From: Acidovorax soli
GTDB taxonomy: Bacteria > Pseudomonadota > Gammaproteobacteria > Burkholderiales > Burkholderiaceae_C
Direction: 5' to 3'
NCBI RefSeq assembly: GCF_014207955.1
Contig: NZ_JACHLK010000007.1
Coordinates: forward strand, 1 to 64,000
Length of the DNA stretch: 64,000 bases
A program made the position numbers and the translations under genes. The notes under the pieces were generated by a model. The model searched no databases, was not told the origin of the DNA, and worked only from the letters and a program-made list of their open reading frames with translations. Shown here one piece after another: positions 45,628 through 55,466 of this stretch; position 1 is the stretch's first letter; every line of letters starts with the position of its first letter.

Positions 45628-47202
45628 ATGTCCCTCTCCCAAACGCGTGTCGCGTTCCGCCTGGCCCTGGCCTTTGGCGTCGTCTGTCTTGTCATGTCCC
45701 TGTCCGCCGCCGTGGGCATCTGGCGGCTGGCGGAACTGCAGGACATTGCCGATGACCTGGGCGGCAATTCCTCCGAACGTGCCCTGTTGGCGCGCGAGTT
45801 GCACGCCATCGTGGTGCTCAGCTCGGTGCGGGCGGAGACCTTGCTGGAACTGGGCGACAACCCTGCCTACGCCGCGCGCATCGACGCCGACCGCAAGACC
45901 ACCTCGGCCCGCTCCAGCGAAGTGCGCAAGCGCCTGGACGAACTGGCCGAGGATGCCCCGTCCCAGCGCCTGTTCGACGCCATCGACAAGGCCGGCAACC
46001 AGTTCCGCAGTGTGCGCGACGACCTGGTCAAGCGCCGCAAGGCAGGCGAAGCCCTGCCCGCCGATGCCATTGCCGGCACCCTGCGCCCGGCTGCCGATGC
46101 CTATGCGAAGGCCGTGGATGAACTGGCCGAGTACCAGCGCCAGCGCGTGACCGATGCGCGCGAGGCGGCCCTGCGCAGCGAGCGGCAGGGCAAGCTGCTG
46201 CTGGCCACAGGCTCGGCCGTGGGGTTGCTGCTGAGCCTGGTGTGCGCCTGGCTGCTGTCGCGCTCCATCCTGCGGCCGCTGGCCCTGGCTTCGGGCGTGA
46301 CCGACCGCATCGCCGAGGGCGACCTGACCTCGCACATCCCTGCCGTCGACGCCAGCAACCGCGATGAACTGCAGGCCCTGATGGCGCGCCTGGGCGGCAT
46401 GCAGGAACGACTTGCCGCACTGGTCGTGGGCATGCGCAGGGCGAGCAGCTCGGTGGCCGATGCCAGTGGCGAGATCGCCGCGGGCAACAGCGACCTGTCG
46501 GCGCGCACCGAGCAGACGGCCTCCAACCTCGAGGAGATCGCCGCCAGCATGGAAGAGCTGCTGGCCACCGTGCGCCACAGTGCCGATGCCGCCGCGCAGG
46601 CCAGCAGCCTGGCGACGGGCGCGAGCGGCGTGGCGCAGCGCGGCCGAGAAGCGGTGGACCGCGTGGTCGGCACCATGGACGGCATCGCCCAGTCCTCGCG
46701 CCGCATTGCCGACATCACCAGCGTGATCGATGGCATCGCCTTCCAGACCAACATCCTGGCACTCAATGCCGCGGTGGAGGCGGCGCGGGCCGGGGAGCAG
46801 GGGCGCGGCTTTGCCGTGGTGGCCAGCGAGGTGCGCAGCCTGGCCCAGCGCAGCGCCACGGCCGCCAAGGAGATCGGCGGCCTGATCAGCGAGAGCGTGC
46901 GCCAGGTGGACGAAGGCTCGCAGCTCGTGCACGCGGCGGGCGGCACCATGGGCGAGATCGTCGACTCGGTGAAGCAGGTGGCCACCATCATCGGCGAGAT
47001 CAGCACGGCGGCGCGCGAGCAGACCTCGGGCCTGAGCCAGGTGGGCGAAGCCGTCTCGCAGCTCGACCAGATGACGCAGCAGAACGCGGCGCTGGTGGAG
47101 GAGTCCTCGGCCGCCGCGCAGGGCCTGCGCATGCAGGCACAGCAGCTGGCCGAGTTGGTGGAGGCCTTCCGCCTGCCGGCCAACAGCATCGCGCTGCGCT
47201 GA
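45628..47202 (+). CDS. Methyl-accepting chemotaxis protein
   Basis: A 524-aa transmembrane chemoreceptor. TM1 is about residues 8-30, a helical periplasmic sensor domain of about 155 residues follows, then TM2 (about 188-212) and HAMP (about 210-265). The signalling domain ends in the conserved hairpin tip [32 protein letters not shown]. The C-terminus ends NSIALR without a methyltransferase-binding pentapeptide, so adaptation would depend on other receptors. The ATG at 45628 is used. The ligand is unknown. Confidence 0.93.
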   Translation: MSLSQTRVAFRLALAFGVVCLVMSLSAAVGIWRLAELQDIADDLGGNSSERALLARELHAIVVLSSVRAETLLELGDNPAYAARIDADRKTTSARSSEVRKRLDELAEDAPSQRLFDAIDKAGNQFRSVRDDLVKRRKAGEALPADAIAGTLRPAADAYAKAVDELAEYQRQRVTDAREAALRSERQGKLLLATGSAVGLLLSLVCAWLLSRSILRPLALASGVTDRIAEGDLTSHIPAVDASNRDELQALMARLGGMQERLAALVVGMRRASSSVADASGEIAAGNSDLSARTEQTASNLEEIAASMEELLATVRHSADAAAQASSLATGASGVAQRGREAVDRVVGTMDGIAQSSRRIADITSVIDGIAFQTNILALNAAVEAARAGEQGRGFAVVASEVRSLAQRSATAAKEIGGLISESVRQVDEGSQLVHAAGGTMGEIVDSVKQVATIIGEISTAAREQTSGLSQVGEAVSQLDQMTQQNAALVEESSAAAQGLRMQAQQLAELVEAFRLPANSIALR

Positions 47203-47212
47203 GCCAGCCCTT

Positions 47213-48250
47213 TCAACCGGCTGCCACATCCACCCGCCAGCGCCGGCGCGGCGCGCGCAGTGCATGGCGCTTGCGGTACTCGGCGGGCGGCAGGCCCATG
47301 TGCCGCACGAAGACGCGGCGAAATGCCGCTGGGTCGGCATAGCCGCAGGCGGCTGCGATGCTGGGCACGCTCTCCAGCGTCACCTCCAGCATCACCCGGG
47401 CGCGCGCGCAGCGCAGGGCATGCAGGTAGTCGAGCGGAGACTGCGACAGCTCGGCCTGGAAATGCCGCAGCAGCGTGCGCGTGCTCACAGCGGCCGCCTC
47501 GGCCACGCGTGTGAGCGAATAGGGCTCTTCCAAATGCGCTTCCATCCAGGCGATGGCGCGCGCCAGCGTGCTGTCGCGCGTGGCGGGAATGTGCTGCTGG
47601 GCGTTGGCCTGCAGCGCGGCCTGGGCGCGTGCCGGGTCGGGCCGCATGACCGTGGCGCAGGCCTCGCCCAATTCCGGGCCCAGTGCGTGGCGCACCAGGG
47701 CGATGGCCAGGTCCACGAGCGTGTGGGGCAGGGCGCCGCTGTGCCAGGGGCCGTCCTCCGCCCAGTCGCGCCCCGGGGCCAGCGCAATGTCGGGGAAGTC
47801 CCGGGCAAAGCCGGCCATGTAGAACCAGGGCAGGCAGGCCGTGCGCCCCTGCAGGCGGCCGCTGGCCGCAGCCAGCCAGGCACCATTGCCCACCGTCAAC
47901 AGCCTGCACCCGGTGTCGATGGCAATCCCGATCTGGCGCACCAGGGCCGGGTGGCGCTCAACCACCTGCCGTATGGCCGGGATGTCTGCTGCATGGAACG
48001 AGGGCACAAAGACCGCCTGCGCAGGCCCTTCGCCCGCGCTGCCGCTGTACGCCTCCCAGGGCGTGGGCAAAGCCGGCAGGGGCTGGCCGCCGGCGTCCAG
48101 CAGGCGCCAGGCCAGCCGCGGTGCCTGGTGGCCCAGCCGCAGGCGGGCCAGCAGGTTGGCGCTGCGCAACAGATCGATGAACTGCAAGGCGTTGCCCAGG
48201 GCGGACTCGGGCAGCAGGCGAATGTCGACGCGAAAGGAGCTGGCGGGCAT
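47213..48250 (-). CDS. GlxA/AraC-family regulator (DJ-1/PfpI plus AraC HTH)
   Basis: A 345-aa regulator. The N-terminal DJ-1/PfpI-like domain (about 8-190) has AVFVPSFHA and the nucleophile-elbow region IDTGCRLLTVGNGAWL. The C-terminal double AraC helix-turn-helix (about 235-335) has YSLTRVAEAAAVSTRTLLRHFQ and SVPSIAAACGYADPAAFRRVFVRHMGLPPAEYR. It ends 10 bases from the convergent chemoreceptor stop. It is divergent from the secreted M20 amidohydrolase gene, a likely target. Confidence 0.88.
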   Translation of the reverse strand: MPASSFRVDIRLLPESALGNALQFIDLLRSANLLARLRLGHQAPRLAWRLLDAGGQPLPALPTPWEAYSGSAGEGPAQAVFVPSFHAADIPAIRQVVERHPALVRQIGIAIDTGCRLLTVGNGAWLAAASGRLQGRTACLPWFYMAGFARDFPDIALAPGRDWAEDGPWHSGALPHTLVDLAIALVRHALGPELGEACATVMRPDPARAQAALQANAQQHIPATRDSTLARAIAWMEAHLEEPYSLTRVAEAAAVSTRTLLRHFQAELSQSPLDYLHALRCARARVMLEVTLESVPSIAAACGYADPAAFRRVFVRHMGLPPAEYRKRHALRAPRRRWRVDVAAG

Positions 48251-48357
48251 GGCGATATCGGCTTTGTGGATGGCGATTTTCGCTTGTCATGAAACAACTT
48301 GCTGCTCTTAGCATGAACGGGCGTTCGTTTTCATCCACCCCTGCACCTGCCCTTCCA

Positions 48358-49704
48358 ATGCACAAAAAACTCTCTGCCATCGCCTTCGCCGCCAGCCTCG
48401 TGGCAGGCAGCCTGACCCTGGTTTCCACCGCCCATGCCCAGGCGCTCGACGCTACCGGCCTGCAGGCCATCGAGGCCGCCGTGAATGGCGTTGCCGGCAA
48501 GATGGTCAACTGGCGCCGCGACATCCATGCGCACCCCGAGCTCTCGGGCCAGGAAGTGCGCACCGCCAAGCTCGTGGCAGAACACCTCAAGCGCCTGGGC
48601 ATGGAGGTGCAGACCGGCGTGGGCGGCACCGGCGTGGTGGGCATCTTGCGCGGCGGCCTGCCGGGCAAGGTCGTCGCTCTGCGCGCCGACATGGACGCCC
48701 TGCCCGTGCCCGAGAACACCAACCTGCCCTTCGCCTCCAAGGTCAAGGCCAACTACCTGGGCAAGGAAGTGCCGGTGATGCATGCCTGCGGGCACGATGC
48801 CCACGTGGCCATGCTCATGGGCGCGGCCGAGGCCCTGGCCGGCATGCGGGCCCAGCTGCCGGGCACCATCAAGTTCATCTTCCAGCCCGCCGAAGAAGGC
48901 GCGCCGGTGGAGCCCGACGCCAACGGCAAGGTGCCCAGCTTCGGCGCCAAGGCCATGGTGGAGCAGGGCGCTCTCAAGGACGTGCAGGCCATCTACGGCC
49001 TGCATGTCACGGCCAACCTGCCTTCCGGCGTGGTGGGCTACCGCAGCGGTCCGTTGATGGCGGGCTCGGACAACATCAGCATCCAGGTGGAAGGGCGCGG
49101 CGGCCACGGCTCCTCGCCCTGGAACGCGGTGGACCCGGTGGTGGCGGCCAGCCAGGTGGTGCTGGGCCTGCAGACGGTGGTGAGCCGCCAGCTCAACATC
49201 AGCAAGGAGCCTGCGGTCATCACCATCGGCTCCATCCATGGCGGCACGCGCTACAACATCATTCCCGACAACGTGGAGCTTCTGGGCACGCTGCGCACCT
49301 TCGACGAAGAGATGCGCCAGGAGGCGCTCAAGCGCATCACCGCCACGGCCGAGTCGATTGCTGCGTCGAGCGGTGCCAAGGCCAAGGTGCGCTTCGGCCC
49401 CGTGGCCTACCCGGTGACGAGCAACCCCGCGGCTCTGACAGAGGCCTCGCTGCCCGCGCTCAAGCTGGCCACGGGCGGCAAGACCATGGTCATCCCCAAG
49501 GTCAGCGGCTCGGAGGACTTCTCCGAGTTCCAGAAGGTGGCGCCGGGCTTCTTCTACTTCCTGGGCGCACCACCCAAGGGTGCGGACTTCAACAAGGCAC
49601 CCTCCAACCACTCGCCGCTGTTCGACATCGATGAAGACCAGTTGCCCGTGGGGGCGCGTACCCTGGCTGCGCTGGCCGTGGATTTCCTGCAGCGCAGCAA
49701 GTAA
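48358..49704 (+). CDS. Exported M20D-family amidohydrolase (hippurate hydrolase-like)
   Basis: A 448-aa metal-dependent amidohydrolase with a signal peptide (MHKKLSAIAFAASL..., cleaved after AHA), so probably periplasmic. Metal-binding and catalytic residues appear in MHACGHDAHVAML, FQPAEEGAP, GLHV and SGSEDFSEF. Relatives cleave N-acyl amino acids such as hippurate or N-acetyl-ornithine-type amides. The frame is open to an ATG at 48289, but the signal peptide favours 48358. A divergent GlxA-type regulator lies 107 bases away. Confidence 0.87.
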   Translation: MHKKLSAIAFAASLVAGSLTLVSTAHAQALDATGLQAIEAAVNGVAGKMVNWRRDIHAHPELSGQEVRTAKLVAEHLKRLGMEVQTGVGGTGVVGILRGGLPGKVVALRADMDALPVPENTNLPFASKVKANYLGKEVPVMHACGHDAHVAMLMGAAEALAGMRAQLPGTIKFIFQPAEEGAPVEPDANGKVPSFGAKAMVEQGALKDVQAIYGLHVTANLPSGVVGYRSGPLMAGSDNISIQVEGRGGHGSSPWNAVDPVVAASQVVLGLQTVVSRQLNISKEPAVITIGSIHGGTRYNIIPDNVELLGTLRTFDEEMRQEALKRITATAESIAASSGAKAKVRFGPVAYPVTSNPAALTEASLPALKLATGGKTMVIPKVSGSEDFSEFQKVAPGFFYFLGAPPKGADFNKAPSNHSPLFDIDEDQLPVGARTLAALAVDFLQRSK

Positions 49705-49713
49705 GCCGGCGCG

Positions 49714-50262
49714 TCAGGAGAGCGCTGCTGCCCGGTTGCTGCCGATGAGCAGGCGAAAGGGCAGCAGCAGCGCAACGCCCAGCGCCAGCTTCACGGCCAG
49801 GTCGCCCAGGGCCCAGGTGACCCAGGGGTCGCTGGTGCCCGCAAACGCGATGCTCCAGAACACGGCCGTGTCCAGCACGGCCGCGAGCAGGGTGGCCACC
49901 AGCGGCGCGCGCCACCAGCTGCCGTGGCGCAGCCGGTCGAACACGCCGATATCGAGCCATTGCGACAGCAGAAAGGCCGTGCCCGATGCGATGGCGATGC
50001 GCGCCGGTGCCAGCACCAGCGATGCCGCTACTGCGACGGCAAAGCCCACCCACGCGACGCGCCGCGCCTGCATCGGCCCGTGGCGGCGGTTCACCAGCTC
50101 GCTGACCAGAAAGGCCGCCGGGTAGGTGATGGCACCCCAGGTCAGCCAGTCGTTGATGGGAAATTGCACCAGGATGTTGGAGGCCAGCACCACGACGGCC
50201 ATGGTCAGCGCGGCGATGGTGAACTGCGTGCGCGTGGGTTGGGCGAAACGCATGGCGCTCAT
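49714..50262 (-). CDS. VUT-family membrane protein, possible queuosine-precursor transporter
   Basis: A 182-aa protein with 5-6 hydrophobic segments and the COG1738 pattern ITYPAAFLVSELVNRRHGPMQARRVAW and ASGTAFLLSQWLDIGVFDRLR. Relatives (YhhQ) import 7-cyano-7-deazaguanine for queuosine synthesis; that role is inferred. At 182 aa it is shorter than YhhQ. Its start overlaps the upstream flavoprotein stop by four bases. The ATG could be 50262 or 50253. Confidence 0.8.
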   Translation of the reverse strand: MSAMRFAQPTRTQFTIAALTMAVVVLASNILVQFPINDWLTWGAITYPAAFLVSELVNRRHGPMQARRVAWVGFAVAVAASLVLAPARIAIASGTAFLLSQWLDIGVFDRLRHGSWWRAPLVATLLAAVLDTAVFWSIAFAGTSDPWVTWALGDLAVKLALGVALLLPFRLLIGSNRAAALS

Positions 50263-51989
50263 GCCGCGCCCAGCATGGCGCGGGCCACGGCCTCGCCGAC
50301 CTTGATGCCGTCCACACCGGCCGACAGGATGCCGCCGGCATAGCTGGCGCCTTCGCCCGCGGGGTACAGGCCCACGGTGTTCAGGCTCTGCAGGTTCTCG
50401 CCGCGCCCGATCTTGAGCGGCGACGAGGTGCGCGTCTCCACGCCCGTGAGCACCGCGTCGTGCATGTCAAAGCCCTTGATCTTGCGGCCGAAGGCCGGGA
50501 AGGCTTCGCGCAGCGCTTCGATGGCATAGCCGGGCAATGCCGCATGCAGGTCGCCCAGCGCCACACCAGGCTTGTACGAGGGCATCACGTCGCCCAACTG
50601 CTTCGATGGCCGGCCGGCCACGAACTCGCCCACCAGTTGCCCCGGCGCGCTGTAGTCACTGCCGCCCAGCACATAGGCGTTGGATTCGAGCTGGCGCTGC
50701 AGCACGATGCCCGAGAGCGGGTGGTGCGCGCCGGCCGGTTGGGCCTCTACGCCGTAGGTCGCACCCAGGTGCTGGGCGAAGGCCTCGGCGTCGCGCGGGT
50801 AGTCGGTGGGGTCGATGCCCACCACCATGCCGGCATTGGCATTGCGCTCGGCGCGCGAGTACTGGCTCATGCCATTGGTGACCACACGGCCGGGCTCGCT
50901 GGTGGCGGCCACCACCGTGCCGCCCGGGCACATGCAAAAGCTGTAGACGGCACGGCCGTTGGCCGCGTGGTGCACCAGCTTGTAGTCGGCCGCGCCCAGC
51001 AGCGGGTGGCCGGCATGGCGGCCCCAGCGCGCGCGGTCGATCACGCCCTGGGGGTGCTCCACGCGAAAGCCGATGGAAAACGGCTTGGACTCCATGGCCA
51101 CGCCGCGCTCGTACAGCATGGCGAAGGTGTCGCGCGAGCTGTGGCCCAGCGCCATCACCACATGGTCGGCGCGCAGCTCGGTGGTCTCGCCCGTGGCCTG
51201 GTTCAGCACCTTGAGGCCGCGCAGATGGCGCTTGTCGCCAGAGCCCTCGACGATCACGTCGGTCACGCGCTGCTCGAAACGGATCTCGCCGCCCAGGGCG
51301 ATGATCTGCTCGCGCAGGTTCTCCACCACCTTCACCAGCTTGAAGGTGCCGATGTGCGGGTGCGCCACGTAGAGGATTTCCTCGGGCGCGCCGGCCTTGA
51401 CGAATTCGCCCATGACCTTGCGGCCCAGGTGGCGTGGGTCCTTGATCTGGCTGTAGAGCTTGCCGTCGCTGAAGGTGCCGGCACCGCCCTCGCCGAACTG
51501 CACATTGCTCTCGGCATGCAGTTCGCGCTTGCGCCACAGGCCCCAGGTGTCCTTGGTGCGCTCGCGCACCGTCTTGCCGCGTTCCAGCACGATGGGTTTG
51601 AAACCCATCTGCGCCAGCACCAGTGCTGCAAAGATGCCGCAGGGGCCAAAGCCCACCACCACCGGGCGCAGCGGCAGCTCGGCGGGCGCCTGGCCCACCG
51701 GGTGCCAGGCCATGTCGGGCGTGGGCTGGATGTGCGGGCGGCCGGCATGCCGGGCCAGCAGTGCGGCCATGCGCGAGGGATCGGCCAGCGTGAGGTCGAT
51801 GATGTAGACGGCCAGCAGGTCGGCCTTGCGCGCATCGAAGCTGCGCTTGTGCACATGCACGGCGGCGATGTCGGCGGGGGCGATGCCCAGGATCTGGATG
51901 GCCTGGGCGCGCAGCGCGTCCAGCGGGTGCTCGGCGGCGTCGGCCGGCACGGCTGCCAGCGGCAGCTTGAGTTCGGATAGACGGATCAT
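50259..51989 (-). CDS. COG2509-family FAD-dependent oxidoreductase
   Basis: A 576-aa flavoprotein. The dinucleotide motif is GFGPCGIFAALVLAQMGFKPIVLERG (about 115-140), then an NVQFGEGGAGTFSDGKLYSQIKD block, and a C-terminal FAD-contact PAGEGASYAGGILSAGVDG. The first 100 residues form a separate small domain typical of this uncharacterised group. The substrate is unknown. The ATG at 51989 is chosen; the frame is open to 52037. It is coupled by ATGA to the VUT gene downstream. Confidence 0.85.
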   Translation of the reverse strand: MIRLSELKLPLAAVPADAAEHPLDALRAQAIQILGIAPADIAAVHVHKRSFDARKADLLAVYIIDLTLADPSRMAALLARHAGRPHIQPTPDMAWHPVGQAPAELPLRPVVVGFGPCGIFAALVLAQMGFKPIVLERGKTVRERTKDTWGLWRKRELHAESNVQFGEGGAGTFSDGKLYSQIKDPRHLGRKVMGEFVKAGAPEEILYVAHPHIGTFKLVKVVENLREQIIALGGEIRFEQRVTDVIVEGSGDKRHLRGLKVLNQATGETTELRADHVVMALGHSSRDTFAMLYERGVAMESKPFSIGFRVEHPQGVIDRARWGRHAGHPLLGAADYKLVHHAANGRAVYSFCMCPGGTVVAATSEPGRVVTNGMSQYSRAERNANAGMVVGIDPTDYPRDAEAFAQHLGATYGVEAQPAGAHHPLSGIVLQRQLESNAYVLGGSDYSAPGQLVGEFVAGRPSKQLGDVMPSYKPGVALGDLHAALPGYAIEALREAFPAFGRKIKGFDMHDAVLTGVETRTSSPLKIGRGENLQSLNTVGLYPAGEGASYAGGILSAGVDGIKVGEAVARAMLGAA

Positions 51990-52073
51990 GGTCTTGCAGG
52001 CCCGTGTCGATCGGGCGGAGGCAATTCGTGGGGCCACTATTTTAAAGGACGCGGCCGTTTCATGCCTGCGGGA

Positions 52074-53150
52074 TCAGTCCGCGTCCAGCAGGTCTTCGCG
52101 CTGCGCCCTGAGCCACTGCTTGAGGTAGTCGTTGTCCTCCATGGCCTGGCACTCGCGCTGCAGCAGCGGGATGTCGTGCTCCAGCGCCTGGATCTGGCTG
52201 CGCAGCTGGGCCATGAGCTGGGCAGGCTGCAGCTTGCGCCGTGAGGTACTGCCCAGCTGCTCGCGCATGCGGGCCTCCAGCGTGGCCACCTCCTGCTGCA
52301 GCTCGGCCAGTTGATCGGTAAGCACCTGGTTGTAGCGCTGCAGGTGGCTGTCGCCCACGGCCACCAGGTGCTCGGCGTCGATCTGCTCCACCTCGAGCTG
52401 CAGTTGCAGCAGGTCGAGCAGGCTGCCCGCGGCATAGGCCTGGTTCACGCGCTGCATCAGTGCGGTCTTGCGCTGGCGCTGTGCCTCGTCGGGCTCGCGG
52501 TCGGGGTGCAGGGCGCTGGCGAGCTTGCGGTACACGGCGCGCACCGATTGGCTGGCTTCCTGGCCGGCCTCCTGCTGCTGGCGCTGCTGTGCGCTGGACT
52601 TGCGCGCGCGGCTGGCGTGGTGGCGCTCGCGCTCCTGTGCGGCACGGGCCTGGCGCGCCTGCATTTCCTCTTCGACCCGGCGCACGATGTCCTCGGGGGA
52701 TTCCGGGGTGTCGCTCGGCGGATCTGCCGGGTCCTCCGCCGGGAACTGCGAATCGGTAGTGGCTTCCTCGGCAAACTGCGTGTGCAGCGCCTGCATGGCC
52801 GTGCGGGTGGCCGGGTCGCGCACGTTCTCGGCCAGATCCCGGGCGAGCCGCGCGATCACGGCATGCAGGTTGCGCAGCAGGGTGCGCCCCAGGCCCTTGC
52901 GCGCCGATGCGTCCACCAGCGCCTGCACCAGGTCGGCGTGCGCTGCGTAGTACCGGTCAAGCAGGGGCGCCACATCCCGGGCGTAGCGCTGGTGGTAGGC
53001 CTCGATGGCCTGGTTCCACGCGGCAAGGATGGCGCGCTGCGCGTCGATCTGCGCGAGCAGCGCATTGAAGGATTGCTGGGCCGGTGTCAGCGGGGGCTGG
53101 CCCGGCTGCTCTGCAATGCGCAGCAGGCTGTTGTCTGGAGAGGAAGGCAT
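52074..53150 (-). CDS. J-domain-like protein with coiled-coil C-terminus
   Basis: A 358-aa soluble protein rich in Ala, Gln and Arg. An internal J-domain-like segment (about 203-250) contains YRKLASALHPDREPDEAQRQRKTALMQRVNQAYAAG with the HPD motif that stimulates DnaK. N-terminal helices (about 20-120) and the C-terminus (about 250-355) look like coiled coils, and a Pro/Glu-rich linker lies at 140-165. The J domain is in the middle rather than at the N-terminus, so it may be a specialised co-chaperone. The client is unknown. Confidence 0.7.
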   Translation of the reverse strand: MPSSPDNSLLRIAEQPGQPPLTPAQQSFNALLAQIDAQRAILAAWNQAIEAYHQRYARDVAPLLDRYYAAHADLVQALVDASARKGLGRTLLRNLHAVIARLARDLAENVRDPATRTAMQALHTQFAEEATTDSQFPAEDPADPPSDTPESPEDIVRRVEEEMQARQARAAQERERHHASRARKSSAQQRQQQEAGQEASQSVRAVYRKLASALHPDREPDEAQRQRKTALMQRVNQAYAAGSLLDLLQLQLEVEQIDAEHLVAVGDSHLQRYNQVLTDQLAELQQEVATLEARMREQLGSTSRRKLQPAQLMAQLRSQIQALEHDIPLLQRECQAMEDNDYLKQWLRAQREDLLDAD

Positions 53151-53183
53151 GAAGGCGCCGATTGTGCCTTCTGCGCCAGACCG

Positions 53184-54203
53184 TCAGCCCGGGCGGCTCT
53201 TGCTGCGCCAGCGCAGCTCGACCACGCCAAAGGCCAGTGCGGCGAGGGCCAGGGGCGCGAAGAAATACAGCGTGCGGTAGGCCAGGATGGCCGCCAGCGC
53301 CTGGGGCGCCGGCATGTAGGCCGACAGCACGGCCGTGCCCACGGCCTCCAGCACGCCCAGGCCCGCGGGGATGCGCGAGATCAGCCCCGCGACCGCGCCG
53401 AGCAGCACCGTGGCCAGCGCCGCCACATAGGGCGCCTGCTGCTGGGTCAGCAGCCAGATGGCGCCGGCCATCACCATCCAGTTGACGGCCGACAGCACTA
53501 CCTGCAATAGACCCGTGCGCCAGTGCGGCACCGTGAATTCGTGCCCGCGCACGGTGGCAGGTCGGCCATGCCGCGCTATGCAAGCTGCAAGGTACAGCAG
53601 CGTGACGGTCGCCATGGCGCTGCCGATCCACGGCAACTGGTGGCTGGCCATGTCCCAGCCCTCGGGCAACTGCGGCGTCCAGAGCCAGAACACCGCACCG
53701 GCCAGCACGAAATAGCCCAGCCAGTTGGTGATGATGCTCAACGCCACCACCTGCCCGATGTCGCCGACCGACAGGCCCTGGCGCGAATACAAGCGGTAGC
53801 GCACCGTGACCCCGCCGATCAGCGAGCCCAGGTTCAACGTGAAGGGGTAGGCGATCAGCGTGGTGCCCACCGTGCGGCCCACGGGCAAGCCGTGCCGCGT
53901 GTAGGCCCGGCCGAACAGGTCGAAGGTGCTGTAGATGCCATGGCTGGCAAAGGCCAGGGCGGCGGCGCCCAGCAGCACCGGCAGGGGCATGGCGGCCAGC
54001 GCGTTCCAGACGGCACCCCAGTCCACATTGCGCGCCTGGCGCAGCAGTAGCGCACCGATGAGCAGCACCACGGCACCCGTGGCGAGGGTCATCGCCCAAG
54101 GCCACCAGCGGCTGGAGCGAAGCGCGTGCCAGCGTCCCCCCCTGCGCGGCGCAGGCGGCGCCTCTCCGCGAAGGGGGTGGGGGGCGGGTGCGCTGGTGCT
54201 CAT
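53184..54203 (-). CDS. ybhN: YbhN-like integral membrane protein (UPF0104/LPG synthase TM family)
   Basis: A 339-aa membrane protein with about 8 hydrophobic helices after a 30-residue cytoplasmic N-terminus. Family motifs are TLIAYPFTLNLGSLIGGVTVRYRLYSRQGLSVGDIG and SRIPAGLGVLEA. It resembles the flippase domain of MprF and the E. coli YbhN protein, and is likely to act in phospholipid handling. It follows clsB by 12 bases, as in the E. coli ybhP-clsB-ybhN cluster. Confidence 0.88.
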   Translation of the reverse strand: MSTSAPAPHPLRGEAPPAPRRGGRWHALRSSRWWPWAMTLATGAVVLLIGALLLRQARNVDWGAVWNALAAMPLPVLLGAAALAFASHGIYSTFDLFGRAYTRHGLPVGRTVGTTLIAYPFTLNLGSLIGGVTVRYRLYSRQGLSVGDIGQVVALSIITNWLGYFVLAGAVFWLWTPQLPEGWDMASHQLPWIGSAMATVTLLYLAACIARHGRPATVRGHEFTVPHWRTGLLQVVLSAVNWMVMAGAIWLLTQQQAPYVAALATVLLGAVAGLISRIPAGLGVLEAVGTAVLSAYMPAPQALAAILAYRTLYFFAPLALAALAFGVVELRWRSKSRPG

Positions 54204-54215
54204 GGGGAAGCGATC

Positions 54216-55466
54216 TTACGTGGCCGATGCCGCCTGCGGCTGGTCCGTGGCCAGTGCGTCGGCCTGCGCCTGGGCCTTCACGAGCGAGATCGTGGGCTCG
54301 TGGCGCGGCAGCCAGCCGGCCCAGGCCGGGAACCAGCGCATCAGGTGGAATACGCAGTAGCTGCGCACCAGGCGCAGGCCTTCCCAGGCGCCCTTGGGAG
54401 AGGGCTCCACCTGCTTGCAGCAATGGTCCATCAGATGGGCCATGCGTCCATGCAACGTGGCGTTGAATGCGCGGTCGCGGATGATGACGTTGGCTTCGAG
54501 GTTGAGCGACAGGCTCAGCGGGTCGAGGTTGCTCGACCCCACGGTGGACCACTCGTCATCCACCAGGGCCACCTTGCCGTGCAGCGGCCGTTCGCAATAC
54601 TCGTAGATGCGCACGCCGGCACGCAGCAGGTGGTCGTAGAGCAGGCCGGCTGCGGTCTTGACGATGGGCATGTCGGGCTGGCCCTGCAGGATCAGGCGCA
54701 CGTCCACGCCCCGGCGCGCCGCGCGCCGCATCTCGCGGATGAAGCGGTAGCCCGGGAAGAAGTAGGCGTTGGCGATCACCACGCGCTTGCGTGCCGAGCG
54801 CAGGGCGATGCGGTAGTGGCGCTCGATGTCGTTGGTGTGGTCGTGGTTGTCGCGCGTGGCGAAGATGGCGTGCGCTGTGCCGGCATAGGGCAGGCCGCGC
54901 GCCGGCGCCGCCTTGGCGCGACTGCGGCGGCGCTCTGCCGGGCTGAGCACGGCCTCGTGGGTGTATTGGTGCATCTGGGCCACGATGGGGCCGCGCACTT
55001 GCACCGCATAGTCCTGCTTGGCCTCGGGGCCGAAGTCGGCCACATGGTCGGCCGAGTAGTTGATGCCGCCGATGAATCCATGCTCGCCATCGACCACCAC
55101 GATCTTGCGGTGCATGCGGCGCAGCATGTTCAGGCGCTGGCCGAGCACGCGCTTGCCGGGGTCGAAGATGCGAAAGTGCACGCCGGCCTCCACCAGCTCA
55201 CCGACGAACCGGTCCGACAGGTCGGGTGAGCCGAATCCGTCCACCAGCACATGCACCTGCACACCGCGTTTGGCCGCGGCAAGCAGGGCGGCATGCAGCT
55301 CCTGCCCGATCTTGTCGTCGAAGAGGATGAAGGTTTCGAGCATCACCTCGCGCCGGGCCTGGGCGATGGCCTGGAAGACGCGCGGGAAGAAGTCTTCGCC
55401 GTTCTCCAGCAACTCGAACTGGTTGCCCGGCACCCAGCGGGACGATTGGGCTGCGCGCATTCTCAT
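54216..55466 (-). CDS. clsB: Cardiolipin synthase B (phospholipase D family)
   Basis: A 416-aa enzyme that would condense phosphatidylglycerol units to cardiolipin at the inner membrane. Both HKD motifs are intact: HRKIVVVDG (about 118-126) and HGKVALVDD (about 299-307), each followed by Gly/Ser-rich elements GGINYSADH and GSSNLDPLS. It lacks the two N-terminal membrane helices of ClsA, as ClsB does. It overlaps ybhP by four bases (ATGA). Confidence 0.93.
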   Translation of the reverse strand: MRMRAAQSSRWVPGNQFELLENGEDFFPRVFQAIAQARREVMLETFILFDDKIGQELHAALLAAAKRGVQVHVLVDGFGSPDLSDRFVGELVEAGVHFRIFDPGKRVLGQRLNMLRRMHRKIVVVDGEHGFIGGINYSADHVADFGPEAKQDYAVQVRGPIVAQMHQYTHEAVLSPAERRRSRAKAAPARGLPYAGTAHAIFATRDNHDHTNDIERHYRIALRSARKRVVIANAYFFPGYRFIREMRRAARRGVDVRLILQGQPDMPIVKTAAGLLYDHLLRAGVRIYEYCERPLHGKVALVDDEWSTVGSSNLDPLSLSLNLEANVIIRDRAFNATLHGRMAHLMDHCCKQVEPSPKGAWEGLRLVRSYCVFHLMRWFPAWAGWLPRHEPTISLVKAQAQADALATDQPQAASAT

